Source: Carposina sasakii
Lineage: Eukaryota > Arthropoda > Insecta > Lepidoptera > Carposinidae
Assembly: GCA_014607495.2 (NCBI GenBank)
Contig: CP053172.1
Span: forward strand, 2,680,888-2,744,887
Length of the DNA: 64,000 nt
Direction: 5' to 3'
Below, in pieces: positions 11,601-20,790 of this stretch; within the stretch, counting starts at the first letter, position 1; each line of letters starts with the position of its first letter. The translations under genes were made by a program, and so were the position numbers. Under the pieces are notes generated by a model. That model had not been told where the DNA came from, made no database searches, and worked only from the letters and a program-made list of their open reading frames with translations.

Positions 11601-13718
11601 TACTAAGCGTTTTGCTTCTACATTCATAGTGCGAACGGCCAAGCTGTGGAACTCCCTGCCTGAATCCCTGTTCCCCATGAACTATAATCTTGCAGTCTTC
11701 AAGTCGAGAGTGAACCGGTTTCTTTTAGGCAAGCGCGCTCCATCTTAGACTGCAACGGTGCTTACCATCAGGCGCGTTGTGGTCAAGCGTAAGCCTATAT
11801 AATATTTAAAAAAACTAAGTTGGATTGGAGCATAAACATGAGTGGCGTTTACTATTTAGTCAATGAATTTTTGGCGACCTATTTTTGAAACCAAATGAAG
11901 CATTTACAGGATGTAACAGAAAGGGTATGTTGTGAAGTTAGTGGCAAATACTTACTGATGGCTCCTCTCTTCACGCAACCTTCCTCCTAACTGAGTAGGC
12001 CCTCAAAAATCCATCTGAGACGGCACGCACCTCCCACTCCAAATCCACCAAGTTATCGTCATGCCTGATTTAGTTTCCAATATACCTACATGCAATAAAA
12101 GCTACTTGGTTGTCCGTCTATTAAAGAATAATGATTCGACCTATCATTAATCTAAGGAACAGGTACTATGACAATCTGATTGGTATCCTTTTCTACGTGA
12201 ATTGAACCCACGCTTACTAGGAGCGTCATGTTAGCATCTCTATTTAGTTTGTGGTCATCTATACATATAATAAAAATGTAACGGATCGCTGTCTGTACAT
12301 GGAAGATATATGAGAAAAAATATTATAGGAGACCTTCATCAACGCAATAGAACCCAAAACGATGATTATTGGAATTTTTGTCGGTTTGTCTGTTTGTGCG
12401 TTTGTGTACGCTAATCTCAGAAACGGCTGAACCGATTTCGATGCAGTTTTCAGGAATATATTGTGACAGGTCCCACTTAAAATATAGACTACTTTTTATC
12501 CCGGATAATTTCGACATTTTGTTTTTTTCTGTAGTCCACGCGGACGGAGTCGCGGGCGTCCACTAGTGTATAAATAGGCAAAAGCCTTTATACGTTCATG
12601 GTAAAAGCTATAGTGATATCTGTGGTAAAAGAAACAACAGGGGCAAGTCGGAGAAACCCCACGTGCAGGCCTCGAACGGTATAGTACCTATACAGGATGT
12701 TTTTTCGTTGCCACCCTTAACGAAGGGTACGTACTCTATACATCAAATAAAATAAGTTTAGGTATGCCAAAAAAATGCTGGGAATCAATGTAATTTTTTT
12801 TTTTAATTTTTATTACTTGATCGGGCGAAATTTATAGTGCCTAGTCTAGTGTTTATGCTAGTCATAGACAGATATTAATTATTTCTAGTAAAAAAATCTT
12901 GCTACGCGCGTCTACGAGTATGTAAATTTTTGCAGAAAAACGCAGTCTATTTACTCAACTTTGGACCCTAATATTTTGGAAACCAGACACTTCCCAGGTA
13001 TGCTTCCATGGAGAAAAATGATCGTGATGATGAGGAGATTCCGTAGTTTTCGGGAACGTTGACGACCAAAAATCACCTGTATACGCCACTGGTATAGATT
13101 TTTTATTAATGAACATAAAGGCTACCTACTGTTAGTACCAGGTACTAGAAGAATTTTTCACACGATTGTCGTAAGCTGTTTATTTTGCGCTGCCTAAGGC
13201 ATCCTGCCTTAAAGATAATAAAAGGCAAACACTGGAGTGCGTTTCATAAAATAGTTCATTTGGATGACAGCGCTAGTTACTATGCGTATGAATACATTAT
13301 CGGTGTTATTGCATACAAATACTGATAGTTCCAAAAACAGGCATATGGCTTATTCTACGAAACTGTACATGCGCCTATAGAATCCGTTTCATAAATAACT
13401 CTTAAGCCTGATTTAGGGTCGTTTTTTGTATGCGGTTTGTATTTTTGTAACTAAAATAAATAAATCGTAAGTAAAATACACATACTTAGTAACTAGCGCC
13501 ATTATTCTAAAGAGCTAATTGGTAAAACGTACTGTACAAAAGAATTTAAAAGTAACTTGCCTACAACAGGTATAATGCAATAAAAACTCTTGTTATGCCA
13601 CTAATTAATTAACCTAATAAAAAATAATAAAAAGCAAAATAATCTTACTTCCATCAATCTGATTCACCGTTTTGAACAACAAAAACGCGACAATCACAAA
13701 ACGTGCACACTGTTCCAT
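5680..13718 (-). CDS. Secreted DNA/RNA non-specific endonuclease, insect dsRNase family, complete, 8 exons
   Basis: Exons, 5' to 3' on the minus strand: 13649-13718, 11314-11504, 10674-10807, 9738-9883, 9247-9365, 8151-8285, 7533-7697, 5680-5919. They join in phase to 399 codons plus TAG. Residues 1-22 are a signal peptide (ATG at 13716-13718). An N-terminal Cys-rich module follows, then the Endonuclease_NS fold. His226 in [11 protein letters not shown] is the expected general base, and Asn247 in FANAAPQW the metal ligand. [17 protein letters not shown] and the terminal [10 protein letters not shown] block match the family. Such enzymes are secreted in gut and haemolymph, degrade dsRNA or DNA, and in Lepidoptera are linked to poor response to fed RNA. 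The usual Asp before RGH is Asn here. The exon 3 acceptor (CATTTAAAG) and donor (GTACCAG) are weak, so those borders are the least certain. Introns carry at least ten repeats. Confidence 0.88.
5951..6905 (+). repeat. Helitron-like insertion carrying a ~125-bp tandem array
   Basis: The start TCTATACTAATATTATAAAG is typical of lepidopteran Helitron-like elements. From about 6096 a unit containing CGGATTTCCCGAAATTCCC recurs at about 6219, 6340, 6469, 6582, 6707 and 6834, a period of 113-129 bp. All of it lies in the last intron of the nuclease gene. Units differ by small substitutions and indels. Confidence 0.65.
6908..7070 (-). repeat. RTE-type retroelement tail
   Basis: On the plus strand it reads CCACTTCTGGACGTAGGCC, then CACCACGCTGGGTAGGCGG, then the TGTGATTTTCGGACTACG block. 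It is the same 3' tail as at 10328, 18872, 52132 (same strand) and 48170, 63655 (opposite strand). Confidence 0.65.
7890..8100 (+). repeat. Dispersed repeat, GCCTCGGAAAGCACG type
   Basis: It contains CTCGTGCCTCGGAAAGCACG, GGTCCTGCGCCTGATCTCTC and a terminal CGACCAAAATACGATGGGAG. Other copies or parts lie at 18733-18860, 41230-41465, 51905-52060 and, inverted, 62940-63080. It is non-coding, probably a SINE or non-autonomous LINE derivative. Confidence 0.55.
8437..8585 (-). repeat. AGCAAAAGC-type MITE unit with GC-rich core, inverted
   Basis: It is inverted relative to the neighbouring unit at 8594-8774. The GC-rich core contains GGGCGCGGGAGGACGTCGAG and CGTTGCGCGCACGCACACAC; the same core recurs at 20620-20670. 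It ends GTAGGTAATAAGGGGC, the complement of the family start. Confidence 0.55.
8594..8774 (+). repeat. AGCAAAAGC-type MITE
   Basis: Opens CCCCTTATTACCTACGTAAC, has AGCAAAAGCAAAGCGATAGC inside, and closes CTATCGCTTTGCTTCGGC plus TACGTAATCAGGGGCC. It lies back to back with the inverted unit at 8437-8585, in a nuclease gene intron. Confidence 0.65.
8930..9116 (+). mobile_element. hAT-type MITE, 187 bp
   Basis: Ends are CAGTGGTTCCCAAAGTG and (inverted) CAGAGGTTCCCAAACTTTT. It is flanked by 8-bp duplications GTCTAGAG (8922-8929) and GTCTAAAG (9117-9124), one mismatch apart. The 8-bp length is the hAT signature. A sister copy is at 23896-24079. Confidence 0.8.
10328..10596 (-). repeat. RTE-type retroelement tail with (CTT)n
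   Basis: TTCTTCTTCTTCTTCTTCTG, then GCCTATTGCAGTCCACTGC and the CACCACGCTGGGCAGGCGGG block, ending in the CTCTACTCTACCGGCACCAC motif. It lies just beside exon 3 of the nuclease gene (10674-10807). Confidence 0.65.
11543..11810 (+). mobile_element. 3' fragment of a non-LTR retrotransposon (ORF2 C-terminus)
   Basis: The plus strand encodes about 67 codons containing [15 protein letters not shown] and [16 protein letters not shown], the C-terminal end of jockey/CR1-like ORF2 proteins. A short 3' UTR follows (CTTACCATCAGGCGCGTTGT). It lies antisense to the nuclease gene and starts about 40 bp from the exon 2 acceptor. Confidence 0.75.
12257..12566 (+). mobile_element. Helitron-like non-autonomous element
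   Basis: Start ATCTATACATATAATAAAAA; interior AACGGCTGAACCGATTTCGA and TTTTTATCCCGGATAATTTC; end GTCGCGGGCGTCCACTAGT. Further copies are 19897-20177, 46010-46205 (inverted) and part of 63160-63303. No target duplication is apparent, as expected for Helitrons. Confidence 0.6.
12691..13082 (+). mobile_element. ~400-bp TA-flanked MITE, copy 1 of 5
   Basis: Starts TACAGGATGTTTTTTCGTTG and ends AAAAATCACCTGTA between TA dinucleotides. Inside are ACGAAGGGTACGTACTCTAT and GATGATGAGGAGATTCCGTA. Other copies: 17278-17695 (+), 30425-30826 (-), 33768-34119 (+, ends lost), 60411-60796 (-). It has no coding capacity. TACAGG ends and TA duplication fit the Tc1/mariner superfamily. Confidence 0.75.
13231..13530. 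repeat. Inverted repeat with GAGTNCGTTTCATA ends
   Basis: It opens CACTGGAGTGCGTTTCATAA and continues with GCGCTAGTTACTATGCGTAT. A complementary arm from about 13380 contains AATCCGTTTCATAAATAACT and TAGTAACTAGCGCCATTATT. Related pieces are at 17060-17259 and 59920-61150. It lies just upstream (3' in + coordinates, intron side) of nuclease exon 1. Confidence 0.5.
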
Positions 13719-14092
13719 TGTTCGCAGTTGACTGAAAGAAAATCGTGTAAAACAACAGCGCAGGCGCAGCGTAAAACACTACTAAGCTAAGGTCGTACGC
13801 ACGGATCTCATACAATAAAATGAGCGCAATTTTTACACGGAATAAATAGGCAGAATGCAATTTTTCCTGAATAACTGAACTATAGGAATGTTAAATAATC
13901 AATAAATAATCACCAATTATTAATTACGTAAATTTGTTTAATACAACAACGTTACTAGACACTACATACACGTTCCCCAAAAATTTAATAGACATATCAG
14001 GGCTAGATGTATTCCGTAGGTAGGTTAATGTAAACAAACCGGTGAATTTATAAAGCGACCACATTATCTATGGCATAGGAGTTATTTATAAA

Positions 14093-14240
14093 ATGATTAA
14101 TAAAGAAATGGTAAAAATTCTTCACCCGAGTGGGAATCGAACCCACGACCACTGCATACCGTGCCAACCGCTCTAACCATTGAGCTACCGGGTCAATTAC
14201 TCGGATGACGAATTTTACCATCTCTTTTCTAAATTTTTTT
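14093..14240 (-). repeat. tRNA-like repeat, copy 1 of 3
   Basis: The minus strand reads GACCCGGTAGCTCAATGGTT, a good A box, then GGGTTCGATTCCCACTCGGG, a perfect B box and T arm. The anticodon arm does not fold and the first acceptor pair is mismatched, so this is tRNA-derived rather than a working tRNA. Flanks are inverted: ATGGTAAAAATTCTTCACCC faces ATGGTAAAATTCGTCATCC on the other strand. Copies 2 and 3 are at 16896-17045 and 53334-53488. Confidence 0.6.
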
Positions 14241-14319
14241 TTTAATTGTATGATTCATAAAAATTTATTCGCAAGCATCACAATATAGTCAAATAAAATA
14301 ACTTAAACCTACTACAGAA

Positions 14320-16580
14320 AATTAAATGTATGTATAAAGTTGCCATCTACCGGGAGGGTGCCCAGGAGGCTGGCAGCATTGCCACGTTGAATGGCAATGC
14401 TAATTTTTTGTCCAAAAAACAGGCCAGCCTTCTGGTCACGGGAAGTTTCAAACAGGCGTTTGGAAAAGAGGCGGTGAGCACTTGGTCCCCACGGTCCCAG
14501 TGTCTCGACGCCAAACGCCCCAAACATGTAGTCTCCTGGGAGACCTGCATATTTGCGGCGTTTGGCGTTTCCGCCGCCGAACATGCAGCAGAACCGGCTT
14601 TGGATGATGTACCGCCGATGTGGGAGGCAGCAAGATCAACACAAGTAGCATCCCACACAAGCGGTCTACCCATCTCCCAAGGCACTAGGGTCATACCGTC
14701 GGGCCTTTTCCCATCATCACGCGCCAAGCCATTGGGTTCCAGAACTGCTGGCGCGTTGGCTTTTCCTAGGGCCCGACGGATAGAATCGTTGATATTTGCG
14801 TGCCGTAGCTTCTGATGCATGAAAGACCGTGGTGACCAAGCCTATCTACGGTGTCCCCACACTGGCAAATGTGGGGAACCGTTACTGTGGCCCCTAGGCG
14901 AAGCGATGCAGCTATACGGAACGTTGTTCTATCTAGCATGGTGCCCGTGTGTGGCGAGGGTAGAGCCTGTAGCCAAAGTCCCGATTCCCATTCTCCGACA
15001 GCGAGTAGACGGGCGCGCTCTGTGGTACCGGATGACGTTTGTATGAGTTCATTCCGTACCAGGCCACAGAGCGGCTCGTCCCACTGTCGCTGAGAAGAAG
15101 GGTCCTTGGGCAGGTCTACGTTTGGGCACCGTGCTATCCAGTCATTTCTGGCCTCGGCCAAGCCGCAGATTGTAATATTTTGGCCGAAATTGGTTGGTTG
15201 AAGTATTTTGCCACGAGTTTCTCTGTGCTGTAGGCCGAGGACAGGAACGCCGGTAAAGAGACATTTGAAATTTTCCGTATACCCAGACCCCCCATCCTGA
15301 TTGGTAAGGAGGCCTGTGTCCAGATTCGATCGTCGATATGGATGTTGAATATGGATGTGACTGTTTTTTGAATGATAGAGTCTAATAGGTCGAGAAGATG
15401 GGCATGTTTCCAAATATTACAGCAGCGTAGCACGTACGTACATTGGCACAAAAAGGCAGTGTCTGATTATGCAGTGGGCCATGTGTGTATTAATTTTTAA
15501 TAGACGGTCCGATACTGAATTAAAATTTATAATTGTATTTTCAAAAAACGGGCCCACTGCATCATCAAAGATCGGGGACCCTAAGAGGCAAAGTGTACTT
15601 TTGTCTATAATTTTTAGGGTGCAATAATTTTGAATTTTGTGATCGTGTCTGTTATTAAATTTGATTACTACTGTTTACAAATAGTTCGCATTTTGAAAAA
15701 TTTAATTCCAAACCAATATTTTTGAATTTGTCAATTATAAAATTTAAATCATTTAAAACTGTTTCAATCCAGGTACCATACGTTGAATTTCGAATTTAGT
15801 TTCTCGATTATTGTATGAATGGCTACTAAATATGCCTGGACCAAGAGGGTCACCCTGTTGACAGCCGACTGCTGAATCTAAAGGATGGTCTTTATAAACT
15901 AATTTTGAGGGTTCACTATAACACTGCCAAAGATAGTTAAAACATGTGGAATCTTTGATGGCTGACAAGAGGGCGCCCCTGTCTACGCAGGCATTTTTAA
16001 CATCCACCTTCAGGACGAGTATATTTTCAGCACTTAGGAAAGTCCTCAACGAGTGTACGGCGGCTTCGCAGCCGCCTTTTGTCCCAAAGCCAAGTTGCCG
16101 GGGCTGGAAATAATTTGCTAAAGCATTTACCGAGGCCCGGCAACATATTTTAGCCGTAAGGCGGCGGTAAATACAGCCTACGGCTATCGGCCTTATGCCC
16201 CCATCTTTTTTTAGGAGGGTTGGCGCCGTACAAAATACCTAATATAACAAGCAGCATGAGGTTTACCAGTGCCGTCAGGTTCTTCAAGAGCGTGTCGCCG
16301 GCTGGTCCGATGTTTCCACCAATAAGGTCTTTTAGGTGTTGAGGACTCCCCCATCCAACCCGCCAGCGGAGCCACTATTAAAGGACGTGACAGCATGTAG
16401 CACGTGTGTGCACGTTGCCTGTAAGGCCTGATCGGAGGATAAGGCGGCTGTGGTAGTTGGATATTAGCTGCTGGAGGTGGATGCTTTGAATGAAGTGAGG
16501 TGAGGGTGTCGGAGTATCTGGAGCTACTGCATCGCTGGAGAAGAGGAGCCGGAAGCTCCTCTGATATCACCATCGCTTAT
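14320..16580 (-). pseudogene. Broken non-LTR-type retrotransposon pol, minus strand
   Basis: Pieces in three frames read in order. 16573-16211 has a Pro-rich segment. 16049-15753 is reverse-transcriptase-like, with VLKVDVKNAC and the motif VGCQQGDPLGPGIFS. 15413-14330 is a C-terminal part with [20 protein letters not shown] followed by [18 protein letters not shown]. The order and motifs fit one degenerate minus-strand pol. Between about 15750 and 15450 nothing coding remains, so part of the RT (including the YxDD region) is deleted or decayed. Several frameshifts make it inactive. I recognise the protein type from many animal genomes but cannot name the clade. Confidence 0.65.
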
Positions 16581-16895
16581 TTTATTTTCGACTTGTCTGA
16601 AAGTGTAGTCAATTTTACGATTGTTTTGCTGCCGAAAGTATAATTTGGGGTCTAAAGGGTTATTATTTATGCAATTTTGTTTCAACCTTTGCGCAAGAGT
16701 ACTACTTGAGTTTAGATTACATAAATTACATATTAGCAACGTTATTTTTCATCCCGATAGCTATACACTAGCCAAATCTCGGCAAACAAAGCTGAATCCC
16801 TCAGCACAATGTCTAAAGATGAAACGATCAACCATATCCTAACGGATTATATTAATGGAGAAGTGTTTTTATAAATTTATCTTACTTAAATTATA

Positions 16896-17050
16896 AAATT
16901 ATTAATAAAGAAAATGGAAAAAATTCTTCACCCGAGTGGGAATCGAACCCACGACCACTGCAAACCGTGCCAGCCGCTATAACCACTAAGCCACCGGGTC
17001 AATTACTCGGATGACGAATTTTACCATCTCTTTTCTAAATTACATATTGG
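16896..17050 (-). repeat. tRNA-like repeat, copy 2 of 3
   Basis: Nearly identical to the copy at 53334-53488: same flank AAATTATTAATAAAGAAAAT, same B box GGGTTCGATTCCCACTCGGG on the minus strand, and the same exit CTCTTTTCTAAATTACATAT. It shows the undisturbed sequence across the site where the LINE inserted in copy 3 (ATTACATATTGGCAACGTTA). Confidence 0.65.
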
Positions 17051-17059
17051 CAACGTTAT

Positions 17060-17259
17060 TTAGGAGTTATTTTATGAAACGGACTCTCTACACCGTTATA
17101 AGAACGACTCAATAACACTGCGTTTTACCGTTATTCACATTCACTTTGTAAATTCACCAGTTTGTTTACTACCGCATGCCCGCAATCCCAAATGTGGCTA
17201 TAGAAGTTCAGAAATCAGGCATAGGAATTACGAGTATTCTATGAAACGGACTCCAGTGT
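17060..17259. repeat. Repeat with TATGAAACGGACTCC arms
   Basis: Both sides carry the same arm: TTTTATGAAACGGACTCTC at about 17070 and TCTATGAAACGGACTCCAG at about 17240. The family is that of 13231-13530. Confidence 0.45.
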
Positions 17260-17277
17260 AGGTGATACGGCCCATAT

Positions 17278-17695
17278 ACATACAGAATGTTTTTTCGTTG
17301 CCACCCTTAACGAAGGGTACGTACTCTATACATCAAATAAAGTAAGTTTATGCCAAAAAATGCTGAGAAACCATAAGATACCAAATCCCTGTGGGAAACG
17401 ATGTAAATTTTTTTGATTTTTTTTTTATTACTTGATCGGGTGAAATTTATAGTGTCCAGTGTTTATGCAAATTTTTTCATAGACTGATATTAATTATTTC
17501 TCGTGAAATAATCTTGCTACGCGCGTCTATGTGCATTTATGCAGAAAAACGCAGTCTATTTACTCAACTTTGGACCCTAATATCTTGGGAACCAGACACT
17601 TCCCAGGTATGCTTCCATGGAGAAAAATAATCGTGATGATGAGGAGATTCCGTAGTCATTTTAGATCCGTTGACGATCAATAATCATCCTGTATA
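17278..17695 (+). mobile_element. ~400-bp TA-flanked MITE, copy 2 of 5
   Basis: TACAGAATGTTTTTTCGTTG at the start and CAATAATCATCCTGTATA at the end, with the same internal blocks as 12691-13082. Confidence 0.75.
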
Positions 17696-17699
17696 CTCA

Positions 17700-18730
17700 A
17701 ACGTTTGAGTTATTAATTATATTACTGGTGGTCTTCTAGGGGACTCCCCTTTGGTGATATCACTTGTTTTATTTAACTAACGTAGGACAATTCATATGTA
17801 GGGTTGCCACCCGTACTTTATAATAAAGTATTGTACGTTAATTCAAGTAATTGTACTCTATACTTTATGAGAACAAAAAAATACGTTAAAACTTTATTTC
17901 GTATGATTTGATTTCTTTGGGATTTTGAAAAGTTTATTCTTGAGTAGGGCTGCCATCCGTCCGGGTTTCCCCGGATTTGTCCTAGTTTGGAGGGCGTCCG
18001 AGGATTTTTATGCCAGGGAAAATCTGATTAACTGATAGAATGCAATGTTTTGCAATAAATTACGCCATTTCATAGTAAAAAATTTAGCCGCACCGTTCTG
18101 CGTATCCTGCTCCAGGGACGTAGTTACCGCCGCATCAATGATACGGGGCCACTGATATAACATGTGTAAGCAAAAATATAGATTCTCGTGTGAGATTAAT
18201 AAAATACTAAAATATAGGTACTTATAGTAACAAAATGAATGGTAAACAATTCTCGTTCGCTTGGTTGGCGTCAACGTTTCCATAATGCTTTAGCGATCGT
18301 TACAACTTCTTGGCAGAGCCTGTATTTCCAGAGGTAATTGGCAACTTATGTGCCAAAAACCATACAAATTTCACGCTCGCTTCGTATAATATTACTTCTC
18401 ATTGGTGCCTATATACTTTTTAAGAAGTGATCTAATCTTTTACAGTAAGAAGTGGTAAATATTTCTCGTTCACTTCCCCGCATCACCATTCCATGATACA
18501 TTAGCGATCGTCACATATTCTCCATAGAGCCTGCGTTTTCCAGAAGTAAATGGCAACTTGCGTGCGAAAAAGCCGTAAAAAATTCGCGCTCGCTACGCTC
18601 GCGCTTCTATATCTGTTAACACTTACTGAGAACTGTAGGTAGATACCGCTTACTACTTATATAGATGTACCTAGTTACTTACTGAGTAATAATTGATACG
18701 GTAAATATAACGCTATACAGGGTGTTTGTG
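17700..18730. other. Non-coding stretch, nothing recognised
   Basis: AT-rich sequence with a weak internal duplication: GCGATCGTTACAACTTCTTG near 18291 resembles GCGATCGTCACATATTCTCC near 18504, each followed by a GAGCCTG/CCAGA block about 210 bp apart. No gene is seen. Confidence 0.5.
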
Positions 18731-18732
18731 AC

Positions 18733-18860
18733 AGCCAGGCAACCGAGTGCATCTGTGTTTGCGCACACACTTGTGCACTATAATATCTTCTGCGTACCTG
18801 GCCAATCTCCGTAGAGATTGGTCGCCTTGACCGAAATACGGTCGGAGATCATCAATACTA
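18733..18860 (+). repeat. Dispersed repeat, 3' part of GCCTCGGAAAGCACG type
   Basis: GAGTGCATCTGTGTTTGCGC, ACACTTGTGCACTATAATAT and GACCGAAATACGGTCGGAG match the 3' half of the copies at 41230-41465 and (inverted) 62940-63080. Confidence 0.55.
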
Positions 18861-18871
18861 TCGTATTCTTC

Positions 18872-19026
18872 TTCTTCAGCCTATTGCAGTCCACTGCTGG
18901 ACGTAGGCCTCCCCAGGGCACGCCACAAGGCTACTGCCACAGGGGGGTTTTGCTTAATCGCCTCGTACGATACCCACGGGCAGGCAGAGGTGGTACAAAC
19001 TCTACTCTGCCGGCACCACGCGGCTA
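18872..19026 (-). repeat. RTE-type tail, shortened
   Basis: CTTCTTCTTCAGCCTATTGC, CACTGCTGGACGTAGGCCTC and the terminal CTCTGCCGGCACCACGCGG. The middle block present in other copies is missing. Confidence 0.6.
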
Positions 19027-19486
19027 ACTCGTATAATTCAACACAATGGCATTTCAGAATTTGCCTGGCTGTCTTTTATGTTTTATGTAATAATAAAGAA
19101 ATATAAATTGTAGGTAACTATGTACTTTTTTTTCTTACCTATAATAGCCAATGTACTTTAAATGCAAAAAGAAAAGGTGGCAACCCTATTCATAAGATAC
19201 TTACAGCATCTTCCTGCCCTTTAACCCATTATTTATCAAGTCGGCGCACAATACGGTTTCTCTCGAAACTCATATTGCCAACGATTTAGCGTTTGTTTTA
19301 CGGCCGGTTTCGCCTGTCTGACGCCAACCCTTCTAGGGTGTAGCTAAGTGACAGGCAAAATCTCCATCCAGAATGACCGCCATGACCGAAATACGGTCGA
19401 AGTTGATGTTGTTGAAGATGTTTGGAACTTATAAGAATGCCTGAATATGCCTAATGAGTATGAGCTTAAGGCTGCCTGCATCCGTA

Positions 19487-19720
19487 ACATCTATTTATAC
19501 ATAGGTACATTATTAGAATACAAAGTCGCTTCCCGCTGGCTGTCCCTATGTATGCTTAGATCTTTCAAACTACGCAACGGATTTTGATGCGGTTTTTTGA
19601 TAGAGTGATTCAAGGAGAAGGTTTATATGTAAACGAGGGACCCGCCCCGGCTTTGCACTTTGTATATGGTGTAATCATGGGGTGTACTGCTCTCTCTCGC
19701 GGACGAAGTCATGGGCGGAC
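19487..19720 (+). repeat. Helitron-like fragment
   Basis: CTATTTATACATAGGTACAT at the start and CTCTCGCGGACGAAGTCATG followed by GGCGGACGAGC at the end. The centre has CTACGCAACGGATTTTGATG, a block common in lepidopteran Helitron-like repeats. Confidence 0.45.
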
Positions 19721-19896
19721 GAGCGGCCGCAGAAGTAGGTTCTAACTTAGCCTACTTGTATTCACCTATTAATTAGTGAACTTGGTAATTAACTAAGTAC
19801 CCAAGTGCTTAACCCAATTATGTCAAAGAATTGGGTTAATTAATTAATTACAATAATAAATTGGTAAAGTACCAACCAACCAACTTGTTCATTAAT

Positions 19897-20177
19897 CATC
19901 TATACATATAGGTAATCAAAATGTAACGGATCGCTGTACCTACATGGAAGATATATGAGAAAAAATCCTACCCAAAATAATGATATTTGGCATTTTTGTA
20001 TTTGTCTGCGTTTGTGCACGCTAATCTCAGAAACGGCTGAACCGATTTCGATGCAGTTTTCATGAATATATTGTGACAGGTCCCACTTAACGTATAATAT
20101 ACGCTACTTTTTATCCCGGATAATTTCGACATTTTGTTTTTCTGTAGTTCACGCAAACGGAGTCGCGGGCGTCCACT
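19897..20177 (+). mobile_element. Helitron-like non-autonomous element
   Basis: Same layout as 12257-12566: ATCTATACATATAGGTAATC, AACGGCTGAACCGATTTCGA, TATCCCGGATAATTTCGACA, GTCGCGGGCGTCCACTATA. Confidence 0.6.
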
Positions 20178-20406
20178 ATAACCAATAATTCCTTTATCAA
20201 AGAAATTGTTAAAAGGTATAAGATAACATAAATAGGCATGGTCACAGACAACAATTTACAGGTTACCATATTAATGTACTCGTATATTTCTAGTTGCTAC
20301 CTAAAAGAATTTTCCTTGCCGATGCCGACAATAAGCGCCGGATCAACTCGACTTTTATGCACGTAAGGACCTGCAGCTGATGTATTCTAGTGAAGCCCCA
20401 CATCGG

Positions 20407-20731
20407 CCCCCTTATTACCTAACTAGCAAAAGCAAAGGGATAGCGAAAATTGTACAAAAGCGCTGATTGCTTGTCAAGTTCGTATTACGTAAAATCAAAG
20501 GAACTTTGACATTTCAAGACGAATATTGTACAAATTTCGCTATCGCTTTGCTATTGCTTTTACGTAATCAGGGTGCTGGTTATATGTTTATAAACAATTG
20601 TGTGCGCGGGGCGAGGGGCAAGGTGCGGGGCGCGGGAGGACGCCGAGCGCTCGTTGCGTGCACGCACACATTCTCAATTATCGCGATCGCGCGGCTACGG
20701 CTTTGCTATTGCTTTTACGTAATCAGGGGGC
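20407..20731 (+). repeat. Two AGCAAAAGC-type MITE units, second with GC-rich core
   Basis: The first unit (about 20407-20574) opens CCCCCTTATTACCTAACTAG and closes TTTTACGTAATCAGGG. The second (about 20575-20731) carries GGTGCGGGGCGCGGGAGGAC and the CGCGATCGCG stretch and closes TTTTACGTAATCAGGGGGC. It sits about 60 bp past the METTL17 stop codon. Confidence 0.6.
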
Positions 20732-20790
20732 TCGTTATTTGTTTATAAACCAGAAAACTAATTAATCTGAGGGAATGCAAAACAAACAAC

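Noticed and set aside
14120..14200. Functional tRNA genes at 14120, 16925 and 53365
   Set aside because: A and B boxes are good, but the anticodon arm does not fold, the first acceptor pair mismatches, and all three are repeats.
14330..14815. Plus-strand 161-aa frame
   Set aside because: It is antisense to the recognisable retroelement C-terminus on the minus strand.
13231..17259. A single 4-kb element bounded by CACTGGAGT...ACTCCAGTG
   Set aside because: The ends match, but the span includes nuclease exon 1 and other families, and similar arms occur singly elsewhere; it is more likely separate repeats.
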